From Burkholderia sp. 9120 (GTDB taxonomy: Bacteria > Pseudomonadota > Gammaproteobacteria > Burkholderiales > Burkholderiaceae): a DNA stretch of 64,000 bases. Made by a program: the position numbers and the translations under genes. This document shows positions 17,371 to 26,817 of the stretch, piece after piece (within the stretch, counting starts at the first letter, position 1; the number at the start of each line of letters is the position of its first letter). The stretch covers positions 4,526,001 to 4,590,000 of the forward strand of contig NZ_JQNA01000002.1 of the NCBI RefSeq assembly GCF_000745015.1, written 5' to 3'. Under the pieces are notes generated by a model. It was not told the origin of the DNA and ran no database searches. It saw only the letters and a list, made by a program, of their open reading frames with translations.

Positions 17371-18375
17371 ATGAACGATTCTCCGCTGAGCCGCCGCCAA
17401 CTGTTGCGCGCGGCGGGTGGCCTGCTGGCCGGCGCCGCCGCCGGCAGCCTGTTTCCGGCTCGCGCCGCCGAGCCGCGCAAGCTCACCCGCAACACCGATA
17501 CGGTTCGCGTCGGCTGGGGCTACGGCAGCTTGCCGGACATCGCCCGGCAGCGCGGTGTGTTCGACAAAACGCTCGCGGCCAGAGGCATCAAGGTCGAATG
17601 GGTCGGGCCGTTCCCGAATCATGCGCCGTCGATTCAGGCGGTCGTGGGCGGCAGCGCGGATTTCGGTTTCTGGGGATCGACGACGCCGGCACTCGCCGCC
17701 ATGCTGGCCGGCTCGCCGCTCGTCTTCAACGCGTTCGATATTTATTCGCCGCGCTCGACCGCGATCATCGTGAAGAAATCGAGTGGTATCAATTCTGTGG
17801 CCGATCTCGCGGGTCGCAAGGTCGCGGTCAACCGCTCGGGACTCGGTGAATTCCTGCTGATCGCCGCGCTGGAAAAGCATCACGTCGATCGCAGCAAGGT
17901 GGAGTTCGTCTATCTGAATCCGCCCGATGCCGCGCCGGCGTTTGCGCAAGGCGTAGTCGACGCATGGTCGATGTGGTCGCCGGCCGTGGATATCTCACGC
18001 TACGCCAACAACGCCAAAGACATTTTCAACGAAGGACGCGACCTCGATTTCCTGATCGACTACAGCTCGCTCGTGTCGCGCCGCAAATTCACCGAAGAGA
18101 ATTCTGAACTGGTCCGCGCGGTGATCGACGCGTACTACGTGGAAGGCACGTGGCAGTCGGCACATGCGGCCGAATCCGAACAACTGGTGCAGCGGCAAGC
18201 CAGATATCCGGATCAGGTGCGCGACTACCTCACGAGCCTGAAGCGCGTGAATCAATTCCACGAGCCCGACGACGCCGCGTTCATCGCGCAGTTCCAGCGC
18301 GCCGCAGACTGGCTCGCGGAACGCAAGATCATCAACGCGCGCATCAAGGTCGCGGACTACAGCGTGAAGGTTTGA
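17371..18375 (+). CDS. ssuA: Periplasmic sulfonate-binding protein, SsuA-like
   Basis: A 334-residue solute-binding protein. The N-terminus is a twin-arginine signal (S7-R8-R9-Q-L-L followed by an Ala-rich hydrophobic stretch ending in ARAAEP), so it is probably exported folded through Tat. The mature part has the NMT1/SsuA-type features VRVGWGYGSLPDIARQRGVF, GSADFGFWGSTTPALA and LAGRKVAVNRSGLGEF. It should deliver a sulfonate or sulfone to the SsuBC-like transporter encoded immediately upstream. The exact ligand is not visible. Confidence 0.88.
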   Translation: MNDSPLSRRQLLRAAGGLLAGAAAGSLFPARAAEPRKLTRNTDTVRVGWGYGSLPDIARQRGVFDKTLAARGIKVEWVGPFPNHAPSIQAVVGGSADFGFWGSTTPALAAMLAGSPLVFNAFDIYSPRSTAIIVKKSSGINSVADLAGRKVAVNRSGLGEFLLIAALEKHHVDRSKVEFVYLNPPDAAPAFAQGVVDAWSMWSPAVDISRYANNAKDIFNEGRDLDFLIDYSSLVSRRKFTEENSELVRAVIDAYYVEGTWQSAHAAESEQLVQRQARYPDQVRDYLTSLKRVNQFHEPDDAAFIAQFQRAADWLAERKIINARIKVADYSVKV

Positions 18376-18386
18376 GGGGAGACACC

Positions 18387-19601
18387 ATGGCTACCTCACT
18401 CGTCTCGCCCTTGTCGGCAACGCTCGGCTTCGCCGGGACCCTCACGCAACTCGCCGCGAGCGCGGCGGAGCGGGAACGCAATCAGCGTTTGCCGCACGAG
18501 GAAATCGCACAGCTCAAAGCGCTCGGCTTCGGCGCGCTGCGCCTGCCGGCCGACGCGGGCGGCCTCGGCCTGTCGTTGAGCGAATTGTTCGTCATAGCGC
18601 GCGACGTCGCGGCGGCGGATTCGAATATCGCGCATGCTTTTCGCAATCATCTGTGGCAAGTCGAAGCAGCGCTCAGACGACGCGATCATCCGTTCCATGC
18701 CCACGTTCTCGAACTGACGGGCCAGAAGAAAACCATTGGCCTCAGTTTCGCCGACACCGACGCCGTGGCGGCCGGCGCGCGGCCGAGCCGGGTATTGAGC
18801 CGGCTTGAATGGGACGAGGCACGGCGCGCGTATATCGGCTCAGGCGAGAAGGTCTACGCGACCGGCAACCTGTACAACGATGCGTTCGTTGGCCTCGCGG
18901 TCGAAAGCCGCGCGGGCAAAACGGTGCAATACGTCCTCGAGCGCGGCGAAGGCGTCGGCAACGACGACGGCTGGCAAGGGTTCGGCCAGCGACTGACGGG
19001 TTCGGGCACAGCGAAGTTCGACGCCGTGAGCGTGCCCGCGGCGCATGTCTATCCGCCCGATCCGCCGCGCGCCGACGAAGCCGCGCCATGGGGATACACG
19101 TTTCACCAGGTCTATCTGACGAACTGCATCGCGGGTATCGTGCGGCGGGTCGCGCTGGACGCCGTCGAGGTGTTGCGCGCACGCGGACGCAACTTCTATC
19201 ACGGCGACGCCGCGCATCCCGCCGACGAGCCGGTACTGCAAACGCTGCTGGGCCGGATTCGCGCGTATGCCGCCAGCGTGGAGGCAACCGTCGATCGCGC
19301 CGTGGCAGCGCTGCAGAACGCGTGGGATCGCTACGGAACCGCCGACGAATACGACGCCACGCTTGCCGCAACACTCGCGGCGGCGGAAGCCAAGGTCGTG
19401 GTCGACGATCTCGCGCCGCAGATTGCCAGTTGGCTGATCGATCTTGGCTCGGGTTCGGTGGTGTCGCGCGTGGGCGCATTGGACCGGCATTGGCGCAACA
19501 TCAAGGTGATTGCTTCGCACAATCCGCGCCTTTACAAGGAGCGGCTGCTCGGGCAGAACCTGCTGACCGGGCAGCTTCCGCCGACCGGAGCGTTCTTCTG
19601 A
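18387..19601 (+). CDS. Acyl-CoA-dehydrogenase-like flavoprotein, SfnB/DszC type
   Basis: A 404-residue protein of the acyl-CoA dehydrogenase superfamily starting 11 bp after the SsuA-like gene. Its N-terminal part (LPHEEIAQLKALGFGALRLP) and middle (GSGEKVYATGNLYND) match the flavin-dependent monooxygenase branch that includes SfnB and DszC, which act on sulfur compounds. This branch lacks the dehydrogenase base glutamate and works with reduced flavin. In this operon it probably desulfurises or oxidises the imported organosulfur compound. A reductase partner is not present in the cluster. Confidence 0.8.
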   Translation: MATSLVSPLSATLGFAGTLTQLAASAAERERNQRLPHEEIAQLKALGFGALRLPADAGGLGLSLSELFVIARDVAAADSNIAHAFRNHLWQVEAALRRRDHPFHAHVLELTGQKKTIGLSFADTDAVAAGARPSRVLSRLEWDEARRAYIGSGEKVYATGNLYNDAFVGLAVESRAGKTVQYVLERGEGVGNDDGWQGFGQRLTGSGTAKFDAVSVPAAHVYPPDPPRADEAAPWGYTFHQVYLTNCIAGIVRRVALDAVEVLRARGRNFYHGDAAHPADEPVLQTLLGRIRAYAASVEATVDRAVAALQNAWDRYGTADEYDATLAATLAAAEAKVVVDDLAPQIASWLIDLGSGSVVSRVGALDRHWRNIKVIASHNPRLYKERLLGQNLLTGQLPPTGAFF

Positions 19602-19629
19602 TCGCACACGGCTCGCCGTGTTCGCCCTG

Positions 19630-19657
19630 ATCGCACGCACGCGGTATCGCGTGCGAT
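19630..19657. terminator. Inverted repeat between convergent operons
   Basis: Exact 9-bp arms ATCGCACGC (19630-19638) and GCGTGCGAT (19649-19657) are separated by 10 bp, 28 bp after the flavoprotein stop and 24 bp from the convergent monooxygenase stop. It is a candidate bidirectional terminator, without clear U-runs. Confidence 0.5.
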
Positions 19658-19681
19658 GTGGGACCCACCGCGCTCAGTCGC

Positions 19682-20743
19682 TCACCTCGACAGCAACCGG
19701 CGAACCCGTGGCACGACCTCTTCCGCGAAGCTGCGCATGTCCGCTTCGAACGGCTGGAACTGCAACATGAAGAGTTCGATGCCCGCCCGGTGAAAGTCGG
19801 CCACGCGCTGCGCGACGGTGTGGTAATCGCCGACGAGCCCCGCGGCCGTGCCGCCATTCGACCCGACGCGCGCCGATTGCGCGAAGGTCTGATGCATCAC
19901 CACGTTGGGATCGATATTGGCCTTCTGCCGCTCGCGCAGCGGCTTGTCCAGCTCGGCCAGCGCGAACAGATGCGCAAGATGAGCCGCTGCCTGCTCCGGC
20001 GTTTCCCGCGCGATCACGAACGCCGACAGACCGAAGCGCAACGCCGCCTGCCCGGCAGGACGCTGGCGTGCGCGGACATCCGCAATCAGCCGCGCGACGT
20101 CGTCGTGCGGCTGTCCGTTGATAAACCACACATCGCCCTGCGCCGCCACCAGTTCGCGCGCCGGCTCCGATTCGCCACCCACATAGATGGCCGGACGCAC
20201 GCGATACGGGTCGGCGGGATGCAACTGGTAATCGTCGAGCCGAAAGTTGCCGCCATGATGATTCACGACCTCGCCGCGCAACAGCGCCGCGACGACCTCG
20301 ATCCATTCACTGCCGTACGCGTAGCGCGCATCGTGCTCGGGAAAACCGATGCCGGCACGTTCGAGCTCGGGTCGATTCCACGCATTCACCAGGTTGATTG
20401 CGAAGCGTCCGCCGCTGATGTGCTCGATCTGCTGAGCCATCTTCGCGAGCACGACCGGGTGATAGAGATAAGGCTTGATCGCCGTGATGATTTCGATGCG
20501 CGAGGTCAGCGCCGCCAATGCGGCCGACGCGGTCCACGCCTCGAGCTGGTCGAGCGAAGGATCGTGCGGATTGATGGTGTGCTGGGCGACGAGCACCGAG
20601 TCGTACCCGAGGCGCTCGGCCTCGAGTACCAGCGCCTTGTTGCGGGCCCATGAGGCATCGTAGGGTTCCGCGGGATCCTGCAACGCGGCGCGGCTGCCGT
20701 GCACGAGCGCCCAGACGCCGAAGCGGAGAGGTTTGACTGACAT
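19682..20743 (-). CDS. LLM-class FMN-dependent monooxygenase, SsuD/SfnG-like
   Basis: From the ATG at 20743 this has 353 residues and the bacterial-luciferase-like fold. LRFGVWALVHGS is the first strand, TSRIEIITAIKPYLYHPVVLAKM and HISGGRFAINLVNAW are conserved blocks, and HDARYAYGSEW resembles the SsuD active-site region. Members use FMNH2 and oxygen to cleave the C-S bond of alkanesulfonates or sulfones. It converges on the SsuCBA-like/SfnB-like operon, which supports a sulfur-scavenging role. The frame's extension to 20800 looks non-coding. Confidence 0.83.
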   Translation of the reverse strand: MSVKPLRFGVWALVHGSRAALQDPAEPYDASWARNKALVLEAERLGYDSVLVAQHTINPHDPSLDQLEAWTASAALAALTSRIEIITAIKPYLYHPVVLAKMAQQIEHISGGRFAINLVNAWNRPELERAGIGFPEHDARYAYGSEWIEVVAALLRGEVVNHHGGNFRLDDYQLHPADPYRVRPAIYVGGESEPARELVAAQGDVWFINGQPHDDVARLIADVRARQRPAGQAALRFGLSAFVIARETPEQAAAHLAHLFALAELDKPLRERQKANIDPNVVMHQTFAQSARVGSNGGTAAGLVGDYHTVAQRVADFHRAGIELFMLQFQPFEADMRSFAEEVVPRVRRLLSR

Positions 20744-20849
20744 TGCTGAAATACGCGGTGAGGCGGAAGAGCAAAACACCCATGTTAGCCCTGCCTGCAC
20801 GCGCGTCCTTCCAATTTCTATCGATATGAAAGTGACGTAAACGTATTAA

Positions 20850-20871
20850 GGCCCGCGGAGCGCGGCGGGCC
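20850..20871 (-). terminator. Hairpin after the amino-acid-binding protein gene
   Basis: A GGCCCGC/GCGGGCC 7-bp stem around an 8-base loop lies 14 bp beyond the stop at 20885 and on the minus strand is followed by TTAATACGTTT. Position and stem favour an intrinsic terminator with a weak U-run. Confidence 0.5.
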
Positions 20872-20884
20872 GTCTCGTACTTCC

Positions 20885-22039
20885 CTACTTCTCCACCACG
20901 CCCAGCAGCGCCTGTTTCCCGCCGACGTATTTGTACAGCGAAATCACGCCATGCCGCAGATCGCCTTTCGAATCGAACTGCGTTTCGCCCAGCACGCCCT
21001 GGTAATCGGTCGCCGGCATCGCAGCGAGAATCTTCGCGGAGTCGGTCGATTGCGCGCGCTTCATCGCCGCAACGATCACGCCGACCGCGTCATACGCGAA
21101 CGGCGAATTCAACACCGGCGCGTAGCCAAAGCGCTTCCTGTAACGTTCGACGAACGCCGGACCGTCGGCCATTTTCAGCAGCGGTGCGCCGGCAATCGAG
21201 CAGATCACGTTATCGGCGGCGTCGCCCGCGAGCCTGGCAAGATCGTCCGCGCACAGACCATCGCCGGCCAGCACTTTCACCGTAATGCCGAGTTGCTTCG
21301 CCTGCTTCGCGAACGGGCCGCCGGTGCCGTCGAGCCCACCGTACATGATCGCGTCGGGCCTCTCTCCTTTGATCTTCGTGAGAATCGCGCGGAAATCGAC
21401 GGCCTTGTCGGTGCTCGCGTCGTGCGACAACACGGTGATGCCGTTCGCCTTCGCCTGCTTCTCGAACTCGACCGCCAGCCCCTGGCCGTACGCGGTCGAA
21501 TCGTCGACGATCGCCACCGTCTTCACCTTCAGCGTTTTCGCCGCGTAGTCGGCGAGCGTCGGACCCTGCTGCGCGTCGGTGGCGACCACGCGGTAGGCGG
21601 TCTTGAACCCTTGCAGCGTGTAGGCCGGATTGGTCGCGGACGGCGACACCTGCACGACCCCGGCGTCGTTGTAGATCTTCGACGCGGGAATCGTCGAACC
21701 CGACTGCATGTGTCCGACCACCGCGACCACCTTGTCGTCCACCAGTTTCTGCGCGACCTGGGTCGCCTGACGCGGATCGCCCGCATCGTCCTGCGCGTCG
21801 AACACCAGCGTGACCTTCTTGCCGCCGATCACGAGACCCGCCTGATTGGCTTCCTCGATCGCCAGACGCGCGCCGTTTTCCGTGTCCTTGCCCAGATACG
21901 AGGCCGGTCCGGTGACAGGCGCGGCCTCGCCGATTTTCACCATCTCGTCGGCACGGGCGACGCCCACGGCAGCCACCGCGAGGCTCCCCAGAATGCCGAC
22001 AGTCGCCATGCCGCGACCCAAGGCTGTACGTTTGCTCAT
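20885..22039 (-). CDS. Branched-chain amino-acid-type periplasmic binding protein
   Basis: A 384-residue solute-binding protein of the LivJ/LivK type. A signal peptide ends after A30 (VARA, then DEMVKIG). The mature protein opens with VKIGEAAPVTGPASYLGKDTENGARLAIEEAN and contains VVAVVGHMQSGSTIPASKIYNDAGV, which are characteristic. No permease or ATPase genes are adjacent, so it must share a transporter encoded elsewhere or have been left as an orphan. An asparaginase and a GlxA-type regulator gene lie on the other side of the promoter region, so an amide amino acid is one possible ligand; that is inference. Confidence 0.87.
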   Translation of the reverse strand: MSKRTALGRGMATVGILGSLAVAAVGVARADEMVKIGEAAPVTGPASYLGKDTENGARLAIEEANQAGLVIGGKKVTLVFDAQDDAGDPRQATQVAQKLVDDKVVAVVGHMQSGSTIPASKIYNDAGVVQVSPSATNPAYTLQGFKTAYRVVATDAQQGPTLADYAAKTLKVKTVAIVDDSTAYGQGLAVEFEKQAKANGITVLSHDASTDKAVDFRAILTKIKGERPDAIMYGGLDGTGGPFAKQAKQLGITVKVLAGDGLCADDLARLAGDAADNVICSIAGAPLLKMADGPAFVERYRKRFGYAPVLNSPFAYDAVGVIVAAMKRAQSTDSAKILAAMPATDYQGVLGETQFDSKGDLRHGVISLYKYVGGKQALLGVVEK

Positions 22040-22352
22040 GCTTCACCCGAATAGTAGTGAGTGGTGGTTGGCCGCGACGAACCGGCAGCGCCGTTCGTCG
22101 ATTGCCGTTCGTCGATTGCCGACTGGATACACAGGCCGCACGCAACTGCACACGGCCGGTCTTGCCGCCTTCGTTTGATCGCTTGCCGCTCGCGGCGCTG
22201 CGTCGTTCGTCAGCGGTTCCAAATTTATGTAGCCAGAATGCGCGGGCATTGCACCGATCTGCCGAAAAATAGAAGAATTGCGTCAAGCCGGGAATGCGTG
22301 AATCTGTGGCACGTCACCGTATAATCGGAGCAAACCGCCCTCGAGTTCGCGC
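22040..22352. other. Divergent promoter region with a small tandem duplication
   Basis: This 313-bp gap between the binding-protein gene and the GlxA-type regulator holds no supported gene. It includes a 14-bp unit, GTTCGTCGATTGCC, repeated exactly in tandem at 22093-22106 and 22107-22120. The repeat may be incidental or a pair of regulator half sites. Confidence 0.5.
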
Positions 22353-23444
22353 ATGCCGACTGCCCGCTCCGCCCCCTCTGTTTCCGTGCCCGCCGGGCCG
22401 TCGGCTCATGCGCTGGTCGAGCAACTGGACACGTTGCCGCGCACGCCGCAGACTCGCCCGAGCCGTTCCGATGCGGAGTTGAGCGTCGCCATTCTGTTGT
22501 GGCCGCGCTTTCCGATGCTGTCGCTCGCCGGCTTGTGCGACGCGCTGCGCCACGCCGCGGACCGGGGCGACCAGAGCCGCCAGTTGCGCTGCCTCTGGAC
22601 GATCGTCGGGGTGCAGGCCGAAGCGGTCGAAGCGAGTTGCGGCATCCCCGTGCAGGTGCAGTCGGCGTTTCCGGACGTCGCGCAATTCGACTACGTAGTC
22701 GTGATCGGCGGACTGCTGCCGCATCTGGACCAGGTCGACCGGCGCTACTGGGACTATCTGCAACGCGCCGCTCAGGCCGGCATTCCACTGGTCGGCATGT
22801 GCACCGGCAGCTTCGTGCTCGCGCGCGCCGGTCTGCTGGAGGACCGGGTAGCCTGCGTGCACAGCTTCCATCTCGACGACTACAAGCGCATGTTTCCGGC
22901 GCTGCGCGTCATCACGCACGCCGACTATCTGATCGACGGCGACCGGATCACCTGCGCGGGCGGCATTTCCGTGGTCGAACTGGCCGCGCGTCTGATCAGT
23001 TTGCATTGCGGGCCGGACCGCGCGTCGAAGGTGATTCATCAGATGACGGTCAGCCGTCAAGGCGGCTCGTCGTTCGTCGAGCGGCGCGCCGCGCTGGGTT
23101 ATCTGTCGGTCGAGGACGCGACCGTCCGTCACGCGGTGCTGCTCATGGAAGAAAATCTGGAAGCGCCGCTGAATATCGCCGTCATCGCAAAGATGATCGG
23201 CACTAGCGTGCGCAATCTCGAACGCGCGTTCATGACCGAGATGGACGCATCGCCCAACGAGTTCTATCGCCGGATGCGACTGCGCTACGCGCGCTGGATG
23301 CTCGTCAACACGGCGCGCAAGATCACCGACATCGCTTACGAATGCGGCTTCGCGGATTCGGCGCATTTCATCCGCGTATTCCGCGAAGCCTATGGCGTGA
23401 CGCCCGGCAAGCTGCGCACCTCGCGCGGCGCCGTCACGGCCTGA
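22353..23444 (+). CDS. GlxA family regulator (DJ-1/PfpI domain plus AraC HTH)
   Basis: A 363-residue regulator with two domains. Residues 42-210 form a DJ-1/PfpI-like amidotransferase fold with the nucleophile-elbow sequence GMCTGSF, Cys near 150. Residues 265-360 carry an AraC-type double helix-turn-helix, ending in the hallmark ITDIAYECGFADSAHFIRVFREAYGVTP. This is the GlxA/ArgR/GbdR type common in Burkholderia and Pseudomonas for amino-acid and quaternary-amine catabolism. It probably regulates the asparaginase downstream or the divergent binding protein. Confidence 0.9.
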   Translation: MPTARSAPSVSVPAGPSAHALVEQLDTLPRTPQTRPSRSDAELSVAILLWPRFPMLSLAGLCDALRHAADRGDQSRQLRCLWTIVGVQAEAVEASCGIPVQVQSAFPDVAQFDYVVVIGGLLPHLDQVDRRYWDYLQRAAQAGIPLVGMCTGSFVLARAGLLEDRVACVHSFHLDDYKRMFPALRVITHADYLIDGDRITCAGGISVVELAARLISLHCGPDRASKVIHQMTVSRQGGSSFVERRAALGYLSVEDATVRHAVLLMEENLEAPLNIAVIAKMIGTSVRNLERAFMTEMDASPNEFYRRMRLRYARWMLVNTARKITDIAYECGFADSAHFIRVFREAYGVTPGKLRTSRGAVTA

Positions 23445-23591
23445 GCTTTCCAGGGCTGCGACCCACGCCTCGCATCTCGGCGCGATGGGTATCTGCCGCG
23501 TTTCTTCTACTTTCCGGCAGATCGATGCAATGCCTCGACCCGAGGCGCGCCGTACATTCAGGTCTTGTACTCCCAACCTGAACGAACCCGC

Positions 23592-24584
23592 ATGACAGCA
23601 AAAGCCAATCTCGTGGTGATCGGCACCGGCGGCACCATCGCCGGCCAGGGCAAAGCCAGCGTCAATACGTCCTCGTATCTGTGCTCCGTGCTCGGCATCG
23701 ACGAGATACTCGGCGCGATTCCCCACGTGGCCAACCTGGCGAATCTGCGTGCGGAACAGTTACTGCAGACCGGCTCCGAGAATTTCAACAATGCGCATCT
23801 GCTGGCGATCGGCCGCCGCGTCGCCGACCTGCTCGCACGAGATGATGTCGATGGCGTGGTGGTCACGCACGGGACCGATACGATCGAGGAAACCGCCTAC
23901 TTCCTGCACCTGACGCTCAAGAGTGCGAAGCCGGTGGTGGTGGTCGGCTCGATGCGGCCACCGTCGGCGATGAGTTCGGACGCGGCGCTGAATTTATACG
24001 ATGCGCTGGCGGTCGCCGCGCATCCGTCGTCGCGTGGACTCGGTACGCTGGTGGTCGCCAACAATGAGATTCACACGGCGCGCGACGTCGTCAAGAGCAA
24101 CAGTTTCAAGCTCGACGCGTTCCGCTCGCCGTACGGTGCGCTGGGGGTGGTGATCGAGGGCGTGCCGCGCTATTACCGTCGACCGGCGCGCGCCCATACG
24201 CTCGACACGCCGTGGTCGATCGAGTCTCTCTACACCTTGCCCAAGGTCGACATTGTCTATGCGTACGGCGCGCTCGACGCCGACGCGCTCGACGCGATCA
24301 CCGCGAACGCGCGCGGGCTGATCTATGCCGGGACCGGCAACGGCAACGTCGCCGGTCATCTGATCAATCCGTTGCGGGTGGCGGCAAGGCGCGGTGTCCA
24401 CGTGGTGCGCGCATCGCGCACGGGCAGCGGCGTTGTGCTGCACAACGGCGCGCAACCCGACGACGAATTCGGCTGGCTCACAGTCGACGACCAGGCGCCA
24501 CAGAAAGCCCGCCTGCTGCTGACGTTGGCCCTGACGCAAACCGACGACCGGCAAGCGTTGCAGGCTGTTTTCGAGCGTTACTGA
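23592..24584 (+). CDS. Cytoplasmic L-asparaginase
   Basis: A 330-residue asparaginase that hydrolyses asparagine to aspartate and ammonia. The first active-site signature is GTGGTIAG at residues 11-18 with nucleophile T15. The second is HGTDTIEETA near 91-101, followed by the lysine in KPVVVVGSMRP. There is no signal peptide, so it is cytoplasmic, although its sequence resembles the type II branch. It lies 147 bp downstream of the GlxA-type regulator on the same strand. Confidence 0.9.
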   Translation: MTAKANLVVIGTGGTIAGQGKASVNTSSYLCSVLGIDEILGAIPHVANLANLRAEQLLQTGSENFNNAHLLAIGRRVADLLARDDVDGVVVTHGTDTIEETAYFLHLTLKSAKPVVVVGSMRPPSAMSSDAALNLYDALAVAAHPSSRGLGTLVVANNEIHTARDVVKSNSFKLDAFRSPYGALGVVIEGVPRYYRRPARAHTLDTPWSIESLYTLPKVDIVYAYGALDADALDAITANARGLIYAGTGNGNVAGHLINPLRVAARRGVHVVRASRTGSGVVLHNGAQPDDEFGWLTVDDQAPQKARLLLTLALTQTDDRQALQAVFERY

Positions 24585-24820
24585 AACGGGCGAATCCGGC
24601 GCGGCGCGACTGGCGCGCGCCGCTACGCTCAAGCGCCGGGCCGCACGGTCACGAGATCCGCCATGCTGCGAAGGCAAACGCCTCCAACCGGTCACCACCC
24701 CACCAAAGCGCCTACAATCCGGGCATAAGGTTTGCTCTGCCGTTTTGCCTGCACGACCTCGTTGTGTCCACACGCGGCCCCGCATAAAACGACAGCGCTC
24801 CTCAACCGGAAAGTGTGCTC

Positions 24821-26776
24821 ATGAAAATATCGTTACCGCCGCCGCAGGGGCGGCCGAACCGCGTTTACCCACCCGGCACGCCCAGTCTGCATGGTCTCGC
24901 GTCCGTGGTTACCGGCGTGGTGGTGGTGTGCGGGCTTTACTTCGCGCGCGAGGTGCTGATTCCGATCACGCTGTCGGTGCTGCTCAGCTTCCTGCTCGCC
25001 CCGCTCGTGCAAATGTTGCGACGGCTGCATATGGGCCATCTGCCGTCGATTTTTATCGCGGTGCTGTTTGCCCTCGCCACCCTGCTCGCGGTCGGCGGGC
25101 TGATCACGGCGCAACTGGTGCAACTCGCGGGGGATCTGCCGCAGTACCAGGTGGCGATCGAACAGAAGATCGAAACGGTGCAGGAAAAAACCGTCGGCCG
25201 CGCCGATTCGCTGATGAGCCGCGCCGCCGCAACCTTGCAACGGGTCGCGCCGTCCAAGCCGAGCCCGCCGCGTCTCACCGGACGCGCCGCGCGCAATGCG
25301 CCGCCGGTGCCGACGCCGGTCGAAGTCCACGAGCCCTCGCCCACGCCGATGCAGCTCGCGCAACGCGCGTTGTCGCCGGCTATCGCGCCGATCGAGACCA
25401 CTTTCATCGTGCTGGTGGTGACGATCTTTATCCTGCTGCAACGCGAGGATCTGCGCGACCGGCTGATCAGCCTGTTCGGCTCGCGCGATCTGCACCGCAC
25501 CACCACCGCGATCAACGACGCCGCCGGACGCCTGAGCCGCTACTTCGTCGCGCAACTGGGCGTGAACCTTAGCGCGGGCGGCACGATCGCAATCGGGCTG
25601 GCGATCATCGGCGTGCCGGGTGCGCTGCTGTTCGGCGTAATCGCCGCGCTGCTGCGCTTCGTGCCGTATATCGGCATCTGGATCGCGGCGATCCTCGCGG
25701 TGTTTCTCGCCGCCGCAATTCAGCCGCAATGGACCATGGCGGTCTATACGCTGATCCTGTTCATCGTCGTCGACGTGGTGGCCGGGCAGATCGCCGAGCC
25801 GCTGCTGTACGGCCATCGCTCGGGACTGTCGCCGCTCGCGGTGGTGGTCGCGGCGATTTTCTGGAGCTGGCTGTGGGGGCCGATTGGCCTCGTGCTGTCC
25901 ACGCCGCTCACGCTGTGTGTCGTCACGCTGGGGCGTTACGCCGACCGGCTGAACTTCCTCACCGTATTGCTCGGTGATCAGCCCGCGCTCACACCCGCGC
26001 AGAACTTTTATCAGCGGCTGCTCGCGGACGATCCGCACGAAGCGATCGTGCAGGCGGAGCGCCTGCTGCGCGAGATGTCGCTGATCGACTACTACGACAA
26101 GGTCGCGCTTGAAGGCCTCAAACTCGCCCGCAACGACGCGATGCGCGGTGTGCTGATGCCGGACCAGTTGCAGCGGATCAACGACGCGCTGGTCGATATC
26201 GTCGAGAACCTGGAAATCGCCGACGGCTTGCCGGACCGCATGTCGCGCCCCGATCCGGCGAACGCGGCTGGTGCGCTGCTGGCGTCGGTGTCGGCGGATC
26301 TTTCCGAGCGGCACGACAGCCACATTGCAGCGCATCCGCAGTTGCGCGCCAATGCGCAGAAGACTTCCGTGCTGTGCGTGCCGGGCCGCGGCGCATTCGA
26401 CGAAGTCACGACCGCGGTCGCCGTGCAGTTGCTCGGCCGCTACGGCCTCGCGCCGATGATGGCCACGCACTCGGGCTATCGCAGCGCGCGCGCCGACGAA
26501 CCGAGCTTCCAGGACGCGCCGATCATCTGCATCGTCTCGCTCGACGCGCCGGAGTCGCCGCCATACCTGCGCAATATGCTGCGGCGCACGCGCGAATGGC
26601 GGCCACGCGCGACGCTGGTGGTCGGTGTAGGCGGCGCGGCAGAGGGCACGCCGGAGACGGGCGCAACGGGTGCTTCGCATTCGGCACCGACCTTCCGCGG
26701 GATGATCGAGGAATGCCAGGCGGCGTCGAGTGTGCAGCACACGCGGCAGGCTTCGCATGTGGGTGGAGCGGATTGA
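24821..26776 (+). CDS. AI-2E family (PerM/YdiK-like) membrane protein with long C-terminal domain
   Basis: A 651-residue protein. The first 375 residues form the AI-2E/PerM permease core with about eight hydrophobic segments, interrupted near 145-175 by a Pro/Ala-rich soluble insert. The family usually ends near residue 350-380; here about 280 further soluble residues follow. They contain a helical segment (PDQLQRINDALVDIVENLE) and an alpha/beta-looking end (KTSVLCVPGRGAFDEV, DAPIICIVSLDAPESPPYL). The ATG at 24821 has GGAAAG seven bases upstream; a GTG six bases earlier is too close to that site. The transported substrate is unknown. Confidence 0.82.
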   Translation: MKISLPPPQGRPNRVYPPGTPSLHGLASVVTGVVVVCGLYFAREVLIPITLSVLLSFLLAPLVQMLRRLHMGHLPSIFIAVLFALATLLAVGGLITAQLVQLAGDLPQYQVAIEQKIETVQEKTVGRADSLMSRAAATLQRVAPSKPSPPRLTGRAARNAPPVPTPVEVHEPSPTPMQLAQRALSPAIAPIETTFIVLVVTIFILLQREDLRDRLISLFGSRDLHRTTTAINDAAGRLSRYFVAQLGVNLSAGGTIAIGLAIIGVPGALLFGVIAALLRFVPYIGIWIAAILAVFLAAAIQPQWTMAVYTLILFIVVDVVAGQIAEPLLYGHRSGLSPLAVVVAAIFWSWLWGPIGLVLSTPLTLCVVTLGRYADRLNFLTVLLGDQPALTPAQNFYQRLLADDPHEAIVQAERLLREMSLIDYYDKVALEGLKLARNDAMRGVLMPDQLQRINDALVDIVENLEIADGLPDRMSRPDPANAAGALLASVSADLSERHDSHIAAHPQLRANAQKTSVLCVPGRGAFDEVTTAVAVQLLGRYGLAPMMATHSGYRSARADEPSFQDAPIICIVSLDAPESPPYLRNMLRRTREWRPRATLVVGVGGAAEGTPETGATGASHSAPTFRGMIEECQAASSVQHTRQASHVGGAD

Positions 26777-26817
26777 TTGTCGGCACAGGTTAGGTTGAAT
26801 GGGTTGAATGCTTGAAC

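Noticed and set aside
22314..23726. A 470-codon open frame on the minus strand
   Set aside because: Antisense to the GlxA-type regulator, no domain, Arg/His-rich.
24833..26758. A 641-codon open frame on the minus strand
   Set aside because: It is antisense to the AI-2E-family gene, very rich in Arg, Gln and His, and without a start signal or domain.
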